The notes under the pieces: model-generated
Seen by the model: only the letters and a program-made list of their open reading frames with translations
Told to the model about the DNA's origin: nothing
Database searches by the model: none
Origin: Pseudomonadota bacterium
GTDB lineage: Bacteria > Pseudomonadota > Gammaproteobacteria > Acidiferrobacterales > Acidiferrobacteraceae
Assembly (NCBI GenBank): GCA_021827145.1
Contig: JAKAXK010000002.1
Span: 21,484 to 85,483 of the forward strand
Length of the DNA: 64,000 bases
Direction: 5' to 3'
Position numbers and translations under genes: made by a program
Shown here: positions 42,459 through 51,032 of the stretch, piece after piece
Layout: every line of letters begins with the position of its first letter
How positions within the stretch are numbered: position 1 is the stretch's first letter

Positions 42459-43762
42459 ACACGCAGTGCGCCCGCAAACAGTAGGATAGGCAGGCCGAGC
42501 AGGAAGCCGTAGGCGATGGCCTCCTCCTCGCCACCCGTCAGGGTCAGAGTGAGATCCGGCGAGGCCCGATTCGGGAGATTGATAAAAGCGTCATCGTGCG
42601 CGAGCCAGTTCGCCAGATTCATCGCGAGCGTGAGATTGCCGCCCTCCCCAATATAGCTATTGGCGACGAAGTCACTGTCGCCCACGATCACTACGTGCTG
42701 CCGACCGCCCTTGAAGGGACGCTCCAGCGCCGCGCCGATCGTCAGCACCGCCGGGCTTGTGCCGGCGGGCGGCGTCACCAGCCCTGCAAGCGGCTGCGTT
42801 TGTCTCCAGGCGTCGTTCCCGGTGGCGAGGATGGGTACGGGTTTTAGCCCATGGACCGGCGTGAGGGTGAGCGCCGCGGTCGTCGGAAACACGGTCACGA
42901 GATGCATGCCGCGCACGGGGCCGAGCGCCGGATAGTGGCTGATGGCGATGAAGTCGGGGTTCGTGCTCGTGAGCAGACTCGAAGCCGGGTCGACGACGAA
43001 GCCCTTGCGGACGCGTACGCCGAGCTGCGCAAGCATCGGGCCTAGGCCAGCCGTATGACCCGGCTCCAGCATGAGCAAGAGATTGCCGCCGTGTTTTACG
43101 AAGCCCTCGAGCGCATGGACCTCCCCCGGCAGGAAACGCACGCGAGGGTCGGCGATGACGAGCACGCCCGCTTTGTGGGGTAAGGCTTGGCCGGTGCCGG
43201 GGTCGAAGGACCCGACCGTGAAGCCGCGCGCGCGTAATTGGCGGGCCCACGACGAAAGGCCCAGCCCCGAGCCGTCCTGTGGTCTGCGCTCCTGATTGCC
43301 CGTCAGGAAGGTGAGGTGGCGGATGCCTGTGCGTTCAAGACGCGCAAGCTCGTTTGTCACACCGGTCTCGGAGGGGCTGGAGACCAGTGCGCGCCGTTTC
43401 CCGTAACGGATCTCGAGCTCCCCGTTGAAACCGACGTTGAGGCGCCGCACCAGCGCCGGATGCTTGTCGGGATTGACGAAGCTGAGCTGGATCGCCGGAT
43501 CCACCCGCCGGTATTTGGCGATGAGCGCGCGCACGGATTGGCGTACGGCCGCCCCATGCGCGAAGGCCACGATGTGCACGGGGCCGCGCAGGGCCCGGAC
43601 CACGTGGATGCTTGGCTGACTCAAACTGTTACGGCCGGTGGCCGACCAATCGGAGACGGTGGGAAAGCGGGCGGCCGCGTACAAGCCGAGACCCGCGACC
43701 GTAAGCCAGAGCACGACGAACAGGCCCCGTCTGCCGATTGTGGTGATCCGTTCGCGGTTCAT
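42434..43762 (-). CDS. GldG-like ABC-associated periplasmic protein
   Basis: 442 residues from ATG 43762, overlapping the permease stop (ATGA). It has an N-terminal membrane helix (RGLFVVLWLTVAGLGLYAAA), a large extracytoplasmic domain of the ABC_transp_aux/GldG type (YRRVDPAIQLSFVNPDKHP, HLTFLTGNQERRP, GVLVIADPRVRFLPGEVHAL, GNLLLMLEPG, HVVIVGDSDFVANSYIG) and a C-terminal membrane helix (YGFLLGLPILLFAGALRVW). Relatives serve gliding in Bacteroidetes, but in Proteobacteria the substrate of these systems is unknown. Confidence 0.78.
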   Translation of the reverse strand: MNRERITTIGRRGLFVVLWLTVAGLGLYAAARFPTVSDWSATGRNSLSQPSIHVVRALRGPVHIVAFAHGAAVRQSVRALIAKYRRVDPAIQLSFVNPDKHPALVRRLNVGFNGELEIRYGKRRALVSSPSETGVTNELARLERTGIRHLTFLTGNQERRPQDGSGLGLSSWARQLRARGFTVGSFDPGTGQALPHKAGVLVIADPRVRFLPGEVHALEGFVKHGGNLLLMLEPGHTAGLGPMLAQLGVRVRKGFVVDPASSLLTSTNPDFIAISHYPALGPVRGMHLVTVFPTTAALTLTPVHGLKPVPILATGNDAWRQTQPLAGLVTPPAGTSPAVLTIGAALERPFKGGRQHVVIVGDSDFVANSYIGEGGNLTLAMNLANWLAHDDAFINLPNRASPDLTLTLTGGEEEAIAYGFLLGLPILLFAGALRVWWRRRRL

Positions 43763-44514
43763 TGCGTCGTCAACCGGTCGGCCTCGAGCCTGCGGATGCT
43801 CAAGAGCAGGCAGGTCGCCGTGAGGACCACGTAATACGCGACATTCGAGGTGTTGAAGAGTCCGCGCAGGAAGGGCTCGTAATGGTTCACGATCGACAGG
43901 TAGGCGACCACGGCGCCCCCGGCACCGTGCCCGTGTCCCGCGTAGTCGACGATCCAGAGAAAGAACACGACTCCGAAGGTCCCCATGGCCGCCACCGCCG
44001 GGTAGCGCGTCAAGCTCGACATGAAAAGCCCGATGGCGGCGAGACTTGAGGCGAGTAAGACAAGCCCCAGGATGCCGCACGCGAAGGTGCCCCAGTCGAG
44101 ACGTCCGCCCACCAACAAGGACAGCGGCATGGCCAGACTCATGAGGATGATGAGGGCGTAGAAGCCGAGGATGCCGAGGTATTTGCCAAGCACGAGTTCG
44201 GTGAGCGACACGGGTGAGGAATAGAGGAGCGTCAAGGTCCTGTTGTGGCGCTCATCGGCGATGAGGCGCATGGTGGCAAGCGGCGTGATGAGTAACAGCA
44301 GGACGCCGGCGTTGCCGAGTAGCGGGGCCGCCACTAGGCTTGTGAGCCCAGGCGCGTTCGGGAGTGTCGTAAGCCGTCCCTGGATCATGAGAAACAGGTT
44401 GACGTGGCCCAGGAACAGGCGCGCGAGGATGATCTGCACGACCCCCAATATGACGAAGGCCAGCGGCGACAAAAAGAGCGCCCGCCATTCCCGCCACGCG
44501 ATCGCCCGGATCAC
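43759..44514 (-). CDS. GldF-like ABC transporter permease
   Basis: 251 residues with six hydrophobic segments (LAFVILGVVQIILARLFLG, LLGNAGVLLLLITPLATMRL, YLGILGFYALIILMSLAMPL, GILGLVLLASSLAAIGLFM, AMGTFGVVFFLWIVDY and the C-terminal VAYYVVLTATCLLLSI). The segment TMRLIADERHNRTLTLLYSSPVSL is typical of ABC-2-type permeases. It sits between the ATPase and the GldG-like gene, with overlaps of four bases on both sides. Confidence 0.82.
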   Translation of the reverse strand: MIRAIAWREWRALFLSPLAFVILGVVQIILARLFLGHVNLFLMIQGRLTTLPNAPGLTSLVAAPLLGNAGVLLLLITPLATMRLIADERHNRTLTLLYSSPVSLTELVLGKYLGILGFYALIILMSLAMPLSLLVGGRLDWGTFACGILGLVLLASSLAAIGLFMSSLTRYPAVAAMGTFGVVFFLWIVDYAGHGHGAGGAVVAYLSIVNHYEPFLRGLFNTSNVAYYVVLTATCLLLSIRRLEADRLTTQ

Positions 44515-45452
44515 GCGGCCTCCGGCGATTCACCGGTTAATTCGGCGAAGATGGTTTCGAGCGAGGAGTGCTCGGGGTTGATCTCTCTGAGCCCCCAGTC
44601 CTGCTCGAGGGCGAGACGCACGATCCCGTCCGTGGGATCGGCGCCGGGGTCGTGGAAGATACGCAGTCGCCGCTCGTCTTCAACCATCACCGATCGTACC
44701 AGCGGCAGCGTTTCGATGGCATGGGCGTCCGGGGCTTTGCGAAAGACGGCGACGAGCACCTGGGATTCCATGCGCGCCATCAGCGCGTCTATCCCCTCGT
44801 TCAACACAAGCTTACCTTTATGGATGATCTGTACCCGGTCGCAACTCGCCTGCACCTCGGGAAGGATGTGCGTCGAGAGGATCACGGCGCGATCCTGGCC
44901 GAGTTCGCGGATGAGTGCACGGATCTCGCGAATCTGGTTGGGGTCGAGACCCACGGTCGGTTCGTCGAGAATGACCACATCCGGTTCGTGGATGATGGCC
45001 TGCGCAAGACCCACGCGTTGTTGGAAACCTTTTGACAAGTTGGCTGTCAATCTGCCACCCATGGTGGCAAGACCGCACCGCGCCTTGGCGCGCTCGCGCG
45101 CCGCGCGCCGGCCCTTACGCGGGACGCGCCGCAAGGCCGCGGCATAATCGAGATACTCGTCGACCGTAAACTCCCGGTACAGGGGCGGATGTTCGGGCAG
45201 GTAACCGAGATGCGCCTTGGCCTTCTCGGGAGCGGTGCGCATGTCGAAGCCGCCGACCAGAACGCGTCCCGCGGAGGGCGCGAGGTTGCCGCTCAACATC
45301 TGCATCGTGGTGGTCTTGCCGGCGCCGTTGGGTCCGAGAAACCCCAGCACCTCGCCCCGCCGTATGACGAAACTCATGTCCGACACCGCCGCGTTCCGCC
45401 CGTAGAAACGGCTGACCGCATCGGTCTCGACGAGGACCTCGGGATTGCTCAT
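44511..45452 (-). CDS. GldA-like ABC transporter ATP-binding protein
   Basis: 313 residues from ATG 45452 (CAGGAGAGA upstream). Walker A is GPNGAGKTT (near 43), the signature is the variant LSKGFQQRVGLAQAI, Walker B is VVILDEPTVGLDP and the switch His is in LSTHILPEV. A C-terminal extension of about 80 residues follows, as in GldA/multidrug-type subfamilies. It heads the cluster GldA-F-G-DUF4340, all coupled. The 224 bases upstream separate it from a divergent gene. Confidence 0.88.
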   Translation of the reverse strand: MSNPEVLVETDAVSRFYGRNAAVSDMSFVIRRGEVLGFLGPNGAGKTTTMQMLSGNLAPSAGRVLVGGFDMRTAPEKAKAHLGYLPEHPPLYREFTVDEYLDYAAALRRVPRKGRRAARERAKARCGLATMGGRLTANLSKGFQQRVGLAQAIIHEPDVVILDEPTVGLDPNQIREIRALIRELGQDRAVILSTHILPEVQASCDRVQIIHKGKLVLNEGIDALMARMESQVLVAVFRKAPDAHAIETLPLVRSVMVEDERRLRIFHDPGADPTDGIVRLALEQDWGLREINPEHSSLETIFAELTGESPEAA

Positions 45453-45676
45453 GATCTCTCCTGGGCCCTGCTCTTCATAGCCGGCATTAAAGGCCGGGGG
45501 CGGCTTTTTGTCAACGGCGCGCAGTGCGGCGCAGGGGCGCCGTTCGCGACGGCGCGCGCCGATCGGCGCCATGACAGTCGAGACGCAGCATGCTGCGCGC
45601 GACACCCTTTCGCCCGCCCGCGCTTTTAGCGACAATAGGGCCCTTGAGTCTTCGCCATAACAAGGGGTCGCCGTCC

Positions 45677-46699
45677 GTGAATGTCCGAATCGAGCCAAGC
45701 GGTCACGAGTTTGAGACCGCCCCTGGAGAGACATTGCTCGAGGCCGCGTTGCGTGAGGGCTTCCATCTGCCCTACAGTTGTCGCAATGGTGCATGCGGGA
45801 CATGCAAGGGGCGCATCGTATCAGGGACTGTTCGTCACGAGCCTTACGAGGCGAAGGCCCTGAGCGAGGCCGAGAAGGCCGCGGGGATGGCGCTTTTTTG
45901 CCGGGCGGTACCCGAGGGCCCGGTGGTTGTCGAGGCGCGCGAGATTGGGGTTGCCAAGGATATCGTCATAAAGACGATGCCATGCCGCGTGGTGCGCATG
46001 GAGAAGCTCGCCCCCGATGTTATGCGGCTTTTTCTGAAGCTTCCGCAAAACGAGCGGCTGCTGTTTCTGGCGGGTCAATACATCGATATTCTTTTGAAGG
46101 ATGGGCGCCGCCGGGGCTTTTCCATCGCCAATGCGCCGAGCGCCGACGAATTCCTCGAGCTCCATATCCGCCACGTCCCGGGCGGTTTTTTTTCGGGGCA
46201 CGTCTTTGGCGCCATGCAGGAACGCGCGCTGCTGCGCTTCGAGGGGCCGCTTGGCACATTCTTCTTGCGCGACGACACCGACAAGCCCGTGATTCTCATG
46301 GCGGCGGGCACGGGCTTTGCCCCGATCAAGGCGATCGTCGAGCAGAGTTTGACCACTGATTCCGAGAGACCGCTCCATCTTTATTGGGGGGGTCGGACGC
46401 GAGCCGACCTCTACCTCCATGACCTCGCGCTCGGCTGGGCGGCGCAGCACCCGCGTATCCGCTATACCGCCGTGCTCTCGCGGCCGGCCCCCGAGGATGG
46501 CTGGGAGGGTCGCACGGGTTATGTGCAAGATGCGATCGTGGCTGACTGGCCGGATCTGTCCGGTTTCGAGGTCTATGGAAGCGGGCCGCCGCGCATGATC
46601 GAGGCGGCCAAAGGGGTGCTGGCGCAGCAAGGGTTGCCGATGGACGCTTTTTACTACGACGCCTTCGAGCACGCCAAGGACCCTGTGTCATTGCCATGA
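45677..46699 (+). CDS. 2Fe-2S ferredoxin-FAD/NAD reductase fusion (AscD/Fre-like)
   Basis: 340 residues from GTG 45677 (AAGGGG upstream). The N-terminal plant-type ferredoxin has the CRNGACGTCKGRI cysteine triplet and LFCRA as fourth ligand. The FAD domain has RGFSIANAPS (the RxYS-type flavin motif), and the NAD(P) domain MAAGTGFAPIKAIV, YWGGRTRADLY and YGSGPPRMIEA. This layout is shared by CDP-6-deoxy-3,4-glucoseen reductases and by reductase components of oxygenases. No sugar or oxygenase genes are near, so the partner is unknown. It overlaps the CDF gene by ATGA. Confidence 0.82.
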   Translation: MNVRIEPSGHEFETAPGETLLEAALREGFHLPYSCRNGACGTCKGRIVSGTVRHEPYEAKALSEAEKAAGMALFCRAVPEGPVVVEAREIGVAKDIVIKTMPCRVVRMEKLAPDVMRLFLKLPQNERLLFLAGQYIDILLKDGRRRGFSIANAPSADEFLELHIRHVPGGFFSGHVFGAMQERALLRFEGPLGTFFLRDDTDKPVILMAAGTGFAPIKAIVEQSLTTDSERPLHLYWGGRTRADLYLHDLALGWAAQHPRIRYTAVLSRPAPEDGWEGRTGYVQDAIVADWPDLSGFEVYGSGPPRMIEAAKGVLAQQGLPMDAFYYDAFEHAKDPVSLP

Positions 46700-47649
46700 G
46701 CGGGAATCACGCGCACTCGGGACATGGGCATCACCACGACGGCCACGATCATCACGATGGGCACGGGGTCGACGGCCGCGGCCTATGGGTGTCGCTTGGG
46801 CTCACCGCGATCTTCGCGTGCGTCGAGGCCGGCACCGGACTCTTTGCCCACTCGCTTGCGCTTTTGAGCGATGCCGGGCATATGCTGTCGGATACGCTCG
46901 CCCTGGCCTTGTCGCTCTTCGCTGTGTGGATGGGCCGCAGGCCACCCTCGGCGCGTCACTCCTACGGGTTCGCGCGCACCGAGATCATCGTCGCCTTCAT
47001 CAACGGCCTTGTGCTGCTGGCTGTGGTTACGGCGATCGTGATCGAGGCCGTGCGCCGTCTCCAGCAGCCCGAGCCGGTGGCTGGTGGAGCGGTCATGATC
47101 GTGGCGGCGCTCGGCATCCTCATGAACGGTGGCGTGGTGTATGCCCTGAGCCGCGAGCGCCACACTCTCAACACGCGCAGCGCCATCCTCCACGTCCTGG
47201 GCGATCTTCTGGGGTCGGCCGCGGCGCTCGTGGCGGGCGCCGTTGTGTACTTCACCGGCTGGTATCCAATCGACCCCATTCTGTCGCTTGTCATCTCCGG
47301 GCTCATTCTTTACTCGACGGTGCAGCTCTTGCGCGAGACCCTGAACGTGCTCATGGAGGGGGTGCCAAGCCACGTCGATCTCCGCGCGGTCGGTCGCGCG
47401 CTCGCCGAAGTGCCAGGCACGATCTCCGTGCACGATCTGCATATCTGGACCCTTTCTTCGGGGACGCTCGCGCTCTCCGCGCATGTGGTGGTGCACGATC
47501 TCGATCGTTGGGGCGGGCTGCTGGCCGTCATGCAGGATCTTCTGCACGATCGCTTCGACATCGACCACGTGACGCTGCAGCCCGAGACTCTGGATACGGG
47601 GCTGGCTCGGGGCCGCCCCGTCATTCCCATCCACCCGCAGTCACGGTGA
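46696..47649 (+). CDS. CDF-family divalent metal cation exporter
   Basis: 317 residues. A His/Asp-rich N-terminus (HAHSGHGHHHDGHDHHDGH) probably binds metal. Six membrane segments follow, with the metal-site motif HxxxD in SDAGHMLSDTLAL (helix II) and HVLGDLLGSAAALVA (helix V). The C-terminal cytoplasmic domain has HDLHIWTLSSGTLALSAHVV. Relatives (CzcD, ZitB, DmeF) export Zn2+ and similar ions in exchange for protons. The translational overlap with the flavin reductase gene is unusual. Confidence 0.92.
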   Translation: MSGNHAHSGHGHHHDGHDHHDGHGVDGRGLWVSLGLTAIFACVEAGTGLFAHSLALLSDAGHMLSDTLALALSLFAVWMGRRPPSARHSYGFARTEIIVAFINGLVLLAVVTAIVIEAVRRLQQPEPVAGGAVMIVAALGILMNGGVVYALSRERHTLNTRSAILHVLGDLLGSAAALVAGAVVYFTGWYPIDPILSLVISGLILYSTVQLLRETLNVLMEGVPSHVDLRAVGRALAEVPGTISVHDLHIWTLSSGTLALSAHVVVHDLDRWGGLLAVMQDLLHDRFDIDHVTLQPETLDTGLARGRPVIPIHPQSR

Positions 47650-47975
47650 GCAATCGATGTGCGGGTGCAGGCCTTAAGGCGAGCCTCGGCGTCGGCTAGG
47701 GGGCCTGGCCGTTAAGACCCAATCCATAAAGGGTCCATTTCGGCCCCGTCGCGGGACCGTGTGTCGGTGTGCCGACGGCGTCCGCCTTGGTCGGCCGTGA
47801 CATGCCCGGTTCGGGAGTCCCGCGTCGACGACGCAGAGAGCGGGTGCGAGACGCTCTCGATCCCAGCCCCATGCTTCTCGACCCCTCACGCTTAACTTCT
47901 AATCATTCGGGCGCAGACTTCTAATTATCATATAAAAGTCTTCTCATCATCTGAGCGCATATGTACCAATGATTC
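47650..47975 (+). other. Intergenic region with a direct repeat
   Basis: 326 bases without a supported gene. Near its end ACTTCTAAT occurs at 47895-47903 and again at 47917-47925, 22 bases apart (about two helical turns), in an AT-rich stretch that ends in TATCATATAAA. This could be the old promoter/operator of the decayed ATPase gene downstream. No terminator was seen after the CDF gene. Confidence 0.4.
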
Positions 47976-48558
47976 GTGGAACGGCGGGTGGAGGAGGCGC
48001 TTTCCGATACGCCGGTCGTGCTTATCGTCGGCTCGTGCCGCGTCGGCAAAACCGCCATCGTCCGCAAGATGACGGAGGCGGGCCAGACTTATCCTAGTCG
48101 CCGCCTTGCCACCTTGGTATACAAACGCACTGAAGCGGATCACCAAGACCCCGAAGCTACATTTCCCGGATTCAGGCGTGCTCGCCGCTGTGCGCGGGCT
48201 TACATCTGTCCGCCTAAGGGGGCAGCGTGATGCCTTTGGCGCGCTTCTCGAGACCTTTGTTTTCTCCGAGATCTTGAAGCTTATGGCAGCGTCCGATATG
48301 CAGCTTACGCTGTATCATTTTCGCGATCATCAGATGCGCGCAGTGGATATCGTGGTGGAACGTGATGATGGCCTGATCGCTGGGGTCGAGATCAAGGCGT
48401 CGGCCACCGCGGGGTCGGGCGATTTCGGGGGTCTGCGAACACTGGATCAGACGTGCGGGAAGCGATTCGCTTACGGTGTCGTACTTTATGATGGCACAGA
48501 CGTCGTGCCCTTTGGTGAGCGGTTGGCCGCCGCGCCCTGGTCTTCCTTGCGGATATGA
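47976..48558 (+). pseudogene. DUF4143-type P-loop ATPase, internally deleted
   Basis: The first frame (47976-48230) begins like AAA_14/DUF4143 ATPases: DTPVVLIVGSCRVGKTAIVR with an intact P-loop. After about 40 codons the family similarity stops, near base 48095. In another frame, from about 48095 to 48558, the family's C-terminal part appears: ALPPWYTNALKRITKTPKLH, FPDSGVLAAVRGL, then AFGALLETFVFSEILKL and a nuclease-like DGLIAGVEIKASAT. The roughly 230 residues normally between are gone and the halves are out of frame. It is therefore a broken gene; members are common accessory genes of unknown role. Confidence 0.78.
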
Positions 48559-48669
48559 GAATACCTGTTGATTGCGCTATCGGCAGGCGTGCTTGCCGAA
48601 TGAGGAACGTGCGAGCCATGCGGGGACAGATACGGATCTGCACAGGCGCGGTGAAGGCTATAACCGTGC
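48559..48669. other. Spacer in decayed region
   Basis: Nothing recognisable on either strand between the ATPase remnant and the HEPN remnant frame. Confidence 0.4.
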
Positions 48670-49059
48670 TTACTTGGGCGGCTTGGGTCTGGAAGGCGAC
48701 CTTAACGCATGACTCGCTGATCCATGGCGTTTATGGAAAAAACGCATAGAGGCATTATTTCGACTTGTATCTGTTGTCAGATCGCGGGAAGTTTCTGCAA
48801 AGGTGGGCGGAACGCCCCACGAAGCGGCCCATTGCGACGGAATGCCCATGCCGCCTTGTGTGATGGAGGTGGCCTCACGGGCATCCTTTTGCGTAAAATG
48901 CTTGCGAGCCGTAGAGCCGCTTGCTAGGGCATCCGGATATCGGGCGATGGAGAAGTGATCGAGCTTTATGGCCCCGCGCTCCTCCCATCCCCCCTCGATA
49001 GGCACTATCGCGGAAAGTTCCTCTATGGCGTGGGTCTTCGGAATATGGCCGTTCGCTAC

Positions 49060-49095
49060 CAACAAGCCCTCGAAGGCCCTCTCGAGGGCTTGTTG
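49060..49095. repeat. 14-bp perfect inverted repeat in HEPN remnant
   Basis: CAACAAGCCCTCGA at 49060-49073 is the exact reverse complement of 49082-49095, around an 8-base loop. There is no T run on either strand, so it is not a typical terminator. Confidence 0.9.
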
Positions 49096-49101
49096 CGCAT
49101 G

Positions 49102-49125
49102 AAGGCGTGCTGCGCAGCACGCCTT
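49102..49125. repeat. 24-bp perfect palindrome in HEPN remnant
   Basis: Bases 49102-49125 form a perfect loopless palindrome (AAGGCGTGCTGC followed by its reverse complement), 6 bases after the previous inverted repeat. It falls where the HEPN sequence departs from its family (KACCAARLH before AQQ). Confidence 0.9.
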
Positions 49126-49209
49126 GCTAGGCCGGAATCCGAGCGACGTCCCTATCATCCTCCGCGGTATCAAATCCGCGGGCGCTTTCCTCGAGTTGGT
49201 CGGACAGGC

Positions 49210-49503
49210 TTATACGAGTCTATCCTTTTCAGTCCACGGATCTCGAAAAAAGAGGTTGCCGGATCGCAGTTTATCGGCGATCTCCTCGGAGGAGGGTGGG
49301 ACAATGTCAGAGCTGAAGGGCAGCCGCGCCGCATGACACGCCGCGAAGGCTAGGCTCATTCGATCGAGGAAGCGATTTTGGCCAATGTGGTCTCCGACCT
49401 CGACCAGAATGTCGGCGTCGGGACCCTCCACGGCCTCGCCGCGCGCCCGCTGCGCGAGCAAGCCAAATGGCCAAATCTCCTTAGCCTCCAGGGCTTCAGC
49501 CAA
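49210..49503 (-). pseudogene. MNT-type nucleotidyltransferase antitoxin remnant
   Basis: The frame carries a recognisable minimal nucleotidyltransferase: EIWPFGLLAQRARGEA, then EGPDADILVEVGDH and PFSSDIVPPSSEEIADKL. The catalytic GSxxRG segment has GLL in place of GS, while the DxD is kept as DAD. The frame stays open to a stop at 49582-49584 and the extra part (LSRHSQTLWNKYKARLAPPL) looks protein-like, but there is no good start codon. It precedes the HEPN remnant on the same strand, the usual antitoxin-toxin pairing. Most likely an inactive, decaying locus. Confidence 0.62.
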
Positions 49504-49808
49504 GGGCGGGGCGAGGCGTGCCTTGTATTTATTCCAAAGGGTCTGCGAATGCCGGCTGAGTGCGCCACTAAGATGGCCCGGTCAGCTGCGGGAAGCGCAG
49601 CTGCGTCTTTTGCTTCTCGCTCATGCGCGCAGTATTGCGCCGACGCCTGCTGCACGAACGGCCGCGCGGCCAATCCGCAATGGCCCTGGGAATGAGACAG
49701 GCCCGCATCGAGGGCCTCCAAAACGGTGGGGCGACATTGACGATGTGCGCCTTGCACCATTCCGTCCGCACTGAAGTGTGCGACGTGGGCATGCCTGCCT
49801 GTCTATGG
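49504..49808. other. Spacer in decayed region, no gene
   Basis: Apart from the upstream extension of the MNT remnant frame (to about 49581 on the minus strand), no coding sequence or RNA gene is apparent before the stop of hemY. Confidence 0.4.
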
Positions 49809-51032
49809 CTACGGGAGCGGTAGGAACAAGGTCTCCGGCGATCGGTTGTTTTCTCCCTTGGTCTTCTGGAGATCGAGCCCGCGCCGGCAGTATTCGCGGG
49901 CCTGCGCTTGGTCGCCTAGACGTTCCATGAGGAGCGCGAGTTCCCCATAGATGTCGGAGGGGGGGTTCTGGCGGGCACAGCGCTCGGCGTACTCGCGGGC
50001 CTTACCGGGGAGGTTGGCGGCCAGCGCGAGCTTGGCAAGCGCCAGGAGGAGCGGATTGCTCTGCGGGGAGATCTTGAGCCAGTTTTCGGCCTGCGACAGA
50101 TAGTGTAGCGCCTGATCGCCCTGCAGATCCCCGTAGGCGCTGTAGAGCTCGTCCGTGGGTTCGTGGCGTAAAGCCGGGGTCAGCAGGCGCTCCGCCGCGT
50201 CGGTTTCTCCCCTACGGATCAGGGTGCGGGCATAGAGCGCGATCAGCGTCGGATGCTGGCGGTGGGTCCTTGGGATGGCACGCCATACGGCTTCCGTATC
50301 CGCTTGCGCGTGGGTGGCGGCGAGTGCCAGCAGCTGACGGTGGGCGTCGCGTTCCAGATCGTCGATGGCGGCCGCCTCCATGGCCTTGTAGCGGCGCAGC
50401 TCAGGCGCGAGCTGGGTTACCGTGGTCCAATCCCGCAGGCCGCGCGCCCGCTGCGCGAGCAAGCGCAGCACCGTGCGATTTCCCGGATGCGAGATACGCA
50501 ACGCATTCAGAGTGGCGAGACTGCGCTCATATTCCCGGGCCGCTTCGTGCAGATAGGCTTGCAGGAGGCCCGCCGCAAGCCCAAGCCCCGGCACGCGCTG
50601 GGCTTGGGTGAGGTATTCGTCGCGTTCCTCGCGGTGCCCTTGGCCCTGGGCGGTGCAGGCCGCGACCAGATAATGGATACCCGGCACATCCTCGGCCTTG
50701 AAATCGCCCACGAGATCCTTTTCGGCGCTCGCGTAGTCACCCTCCAGGAACTTGATGAGACCGACATGGAGGCCCTTTTGTTGATGGCGCAGACGACGGT
50801 CCAGTCGCCAGCGGCCCACGTCCCGGGGGATCCGTAAAAGACGCATGGTCATGTGCAGCAGGGTGTAGAGCAGGACCACCGCCGCGACCAACAGCAATAC
50901 AAAGAGCGTGAGTGGCATTTCCACGCTCCACGGGCTGCGCTCGATCAGCACATAGCCCGGGTTATGTAGGGCCGCCAGGGTCACGAGGGTCGTGGCCACG
51001 AGCAGGAGGACGATGCCCGACAGGATCTTCAT
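49809..51032 (-). CDS. hemY: HemY protein, TPR membrane protein of heme operon
   Basis: 407 residues from ATG 51032, which overlaps the hemX stop (ATGA) and gives the usual start MKILSGIVLLLVA; a longer frame lies inside hemX. Two membrane helices (about 4-22 and 40-62) are followed by RIPRDVGRWRLDRRLRHQQK and a long TPR-like region (AREYERSLATLNALRISHPG, AREYAERCARQNPPSDIYGE). Family role in gammaproteobacteria: inner-membrane partner of heme synthesis enzymes, catalytic activity not required. Last gene of hemC-D-X-Y. Confidence 0.92.
   Translation of the reverse strand: MKILSGIVLLLVATTLVTLAALHNPGYVLIERSPWSVEMPLTLFVLLLVAAVVLLYTLLHMTMRLLRIPRDVGRWRLDRRLRHQQKGLHVGLIKFLEGDYASAEKDLVGDFKAEDVPGIHYLVAACTAQGQGHREERDEYLTQAQRVPGLGLAAGLLQAYLHEAAREYERSLATLNALRISHPGNRTVLRLLAQRARGLRDWTTVTQLAPELRRYKAMEAAAIDDLERDAHRQLLALAATHAQADTEAVWRAIPRTHRQHPTLIALYARTLIRRGETDAAERLLTPALRHEPTDELYSAYGDLQGDQALHYLSQAENWLKISPQSNPLLLALAKLALAANLPGKAREYAERCARQNPPSDIYGELALLMERLGDQAQAREYCRRGLDLQKTKGENNRSPETLFLPLP

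Larger units (their letters stand above)
48670..49173 (-). pseudogene. HEPN-domain toxin remnant
   Basis: The frame from 49173 to about 48871 matches a HEPN domain: ARLHAQQALERAFEGLLV, NGHIPKTHAIEELSAIVP and LDHFSIARYPDALASG, followed by KDAREA. The first 20 or so residues of a normal HEPN (the first helix) are missing, and after DAREA the frame runs into unrelated sequence to 48670. HEPN proteins of this minimal type pair with MNT nucleotidyltransferases as RNase toxins. It sits 36 bases downstream of an MNT remnant on the same strand. Two perfect inverted repeats lie in the 5' part. Confidence 0.68.
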
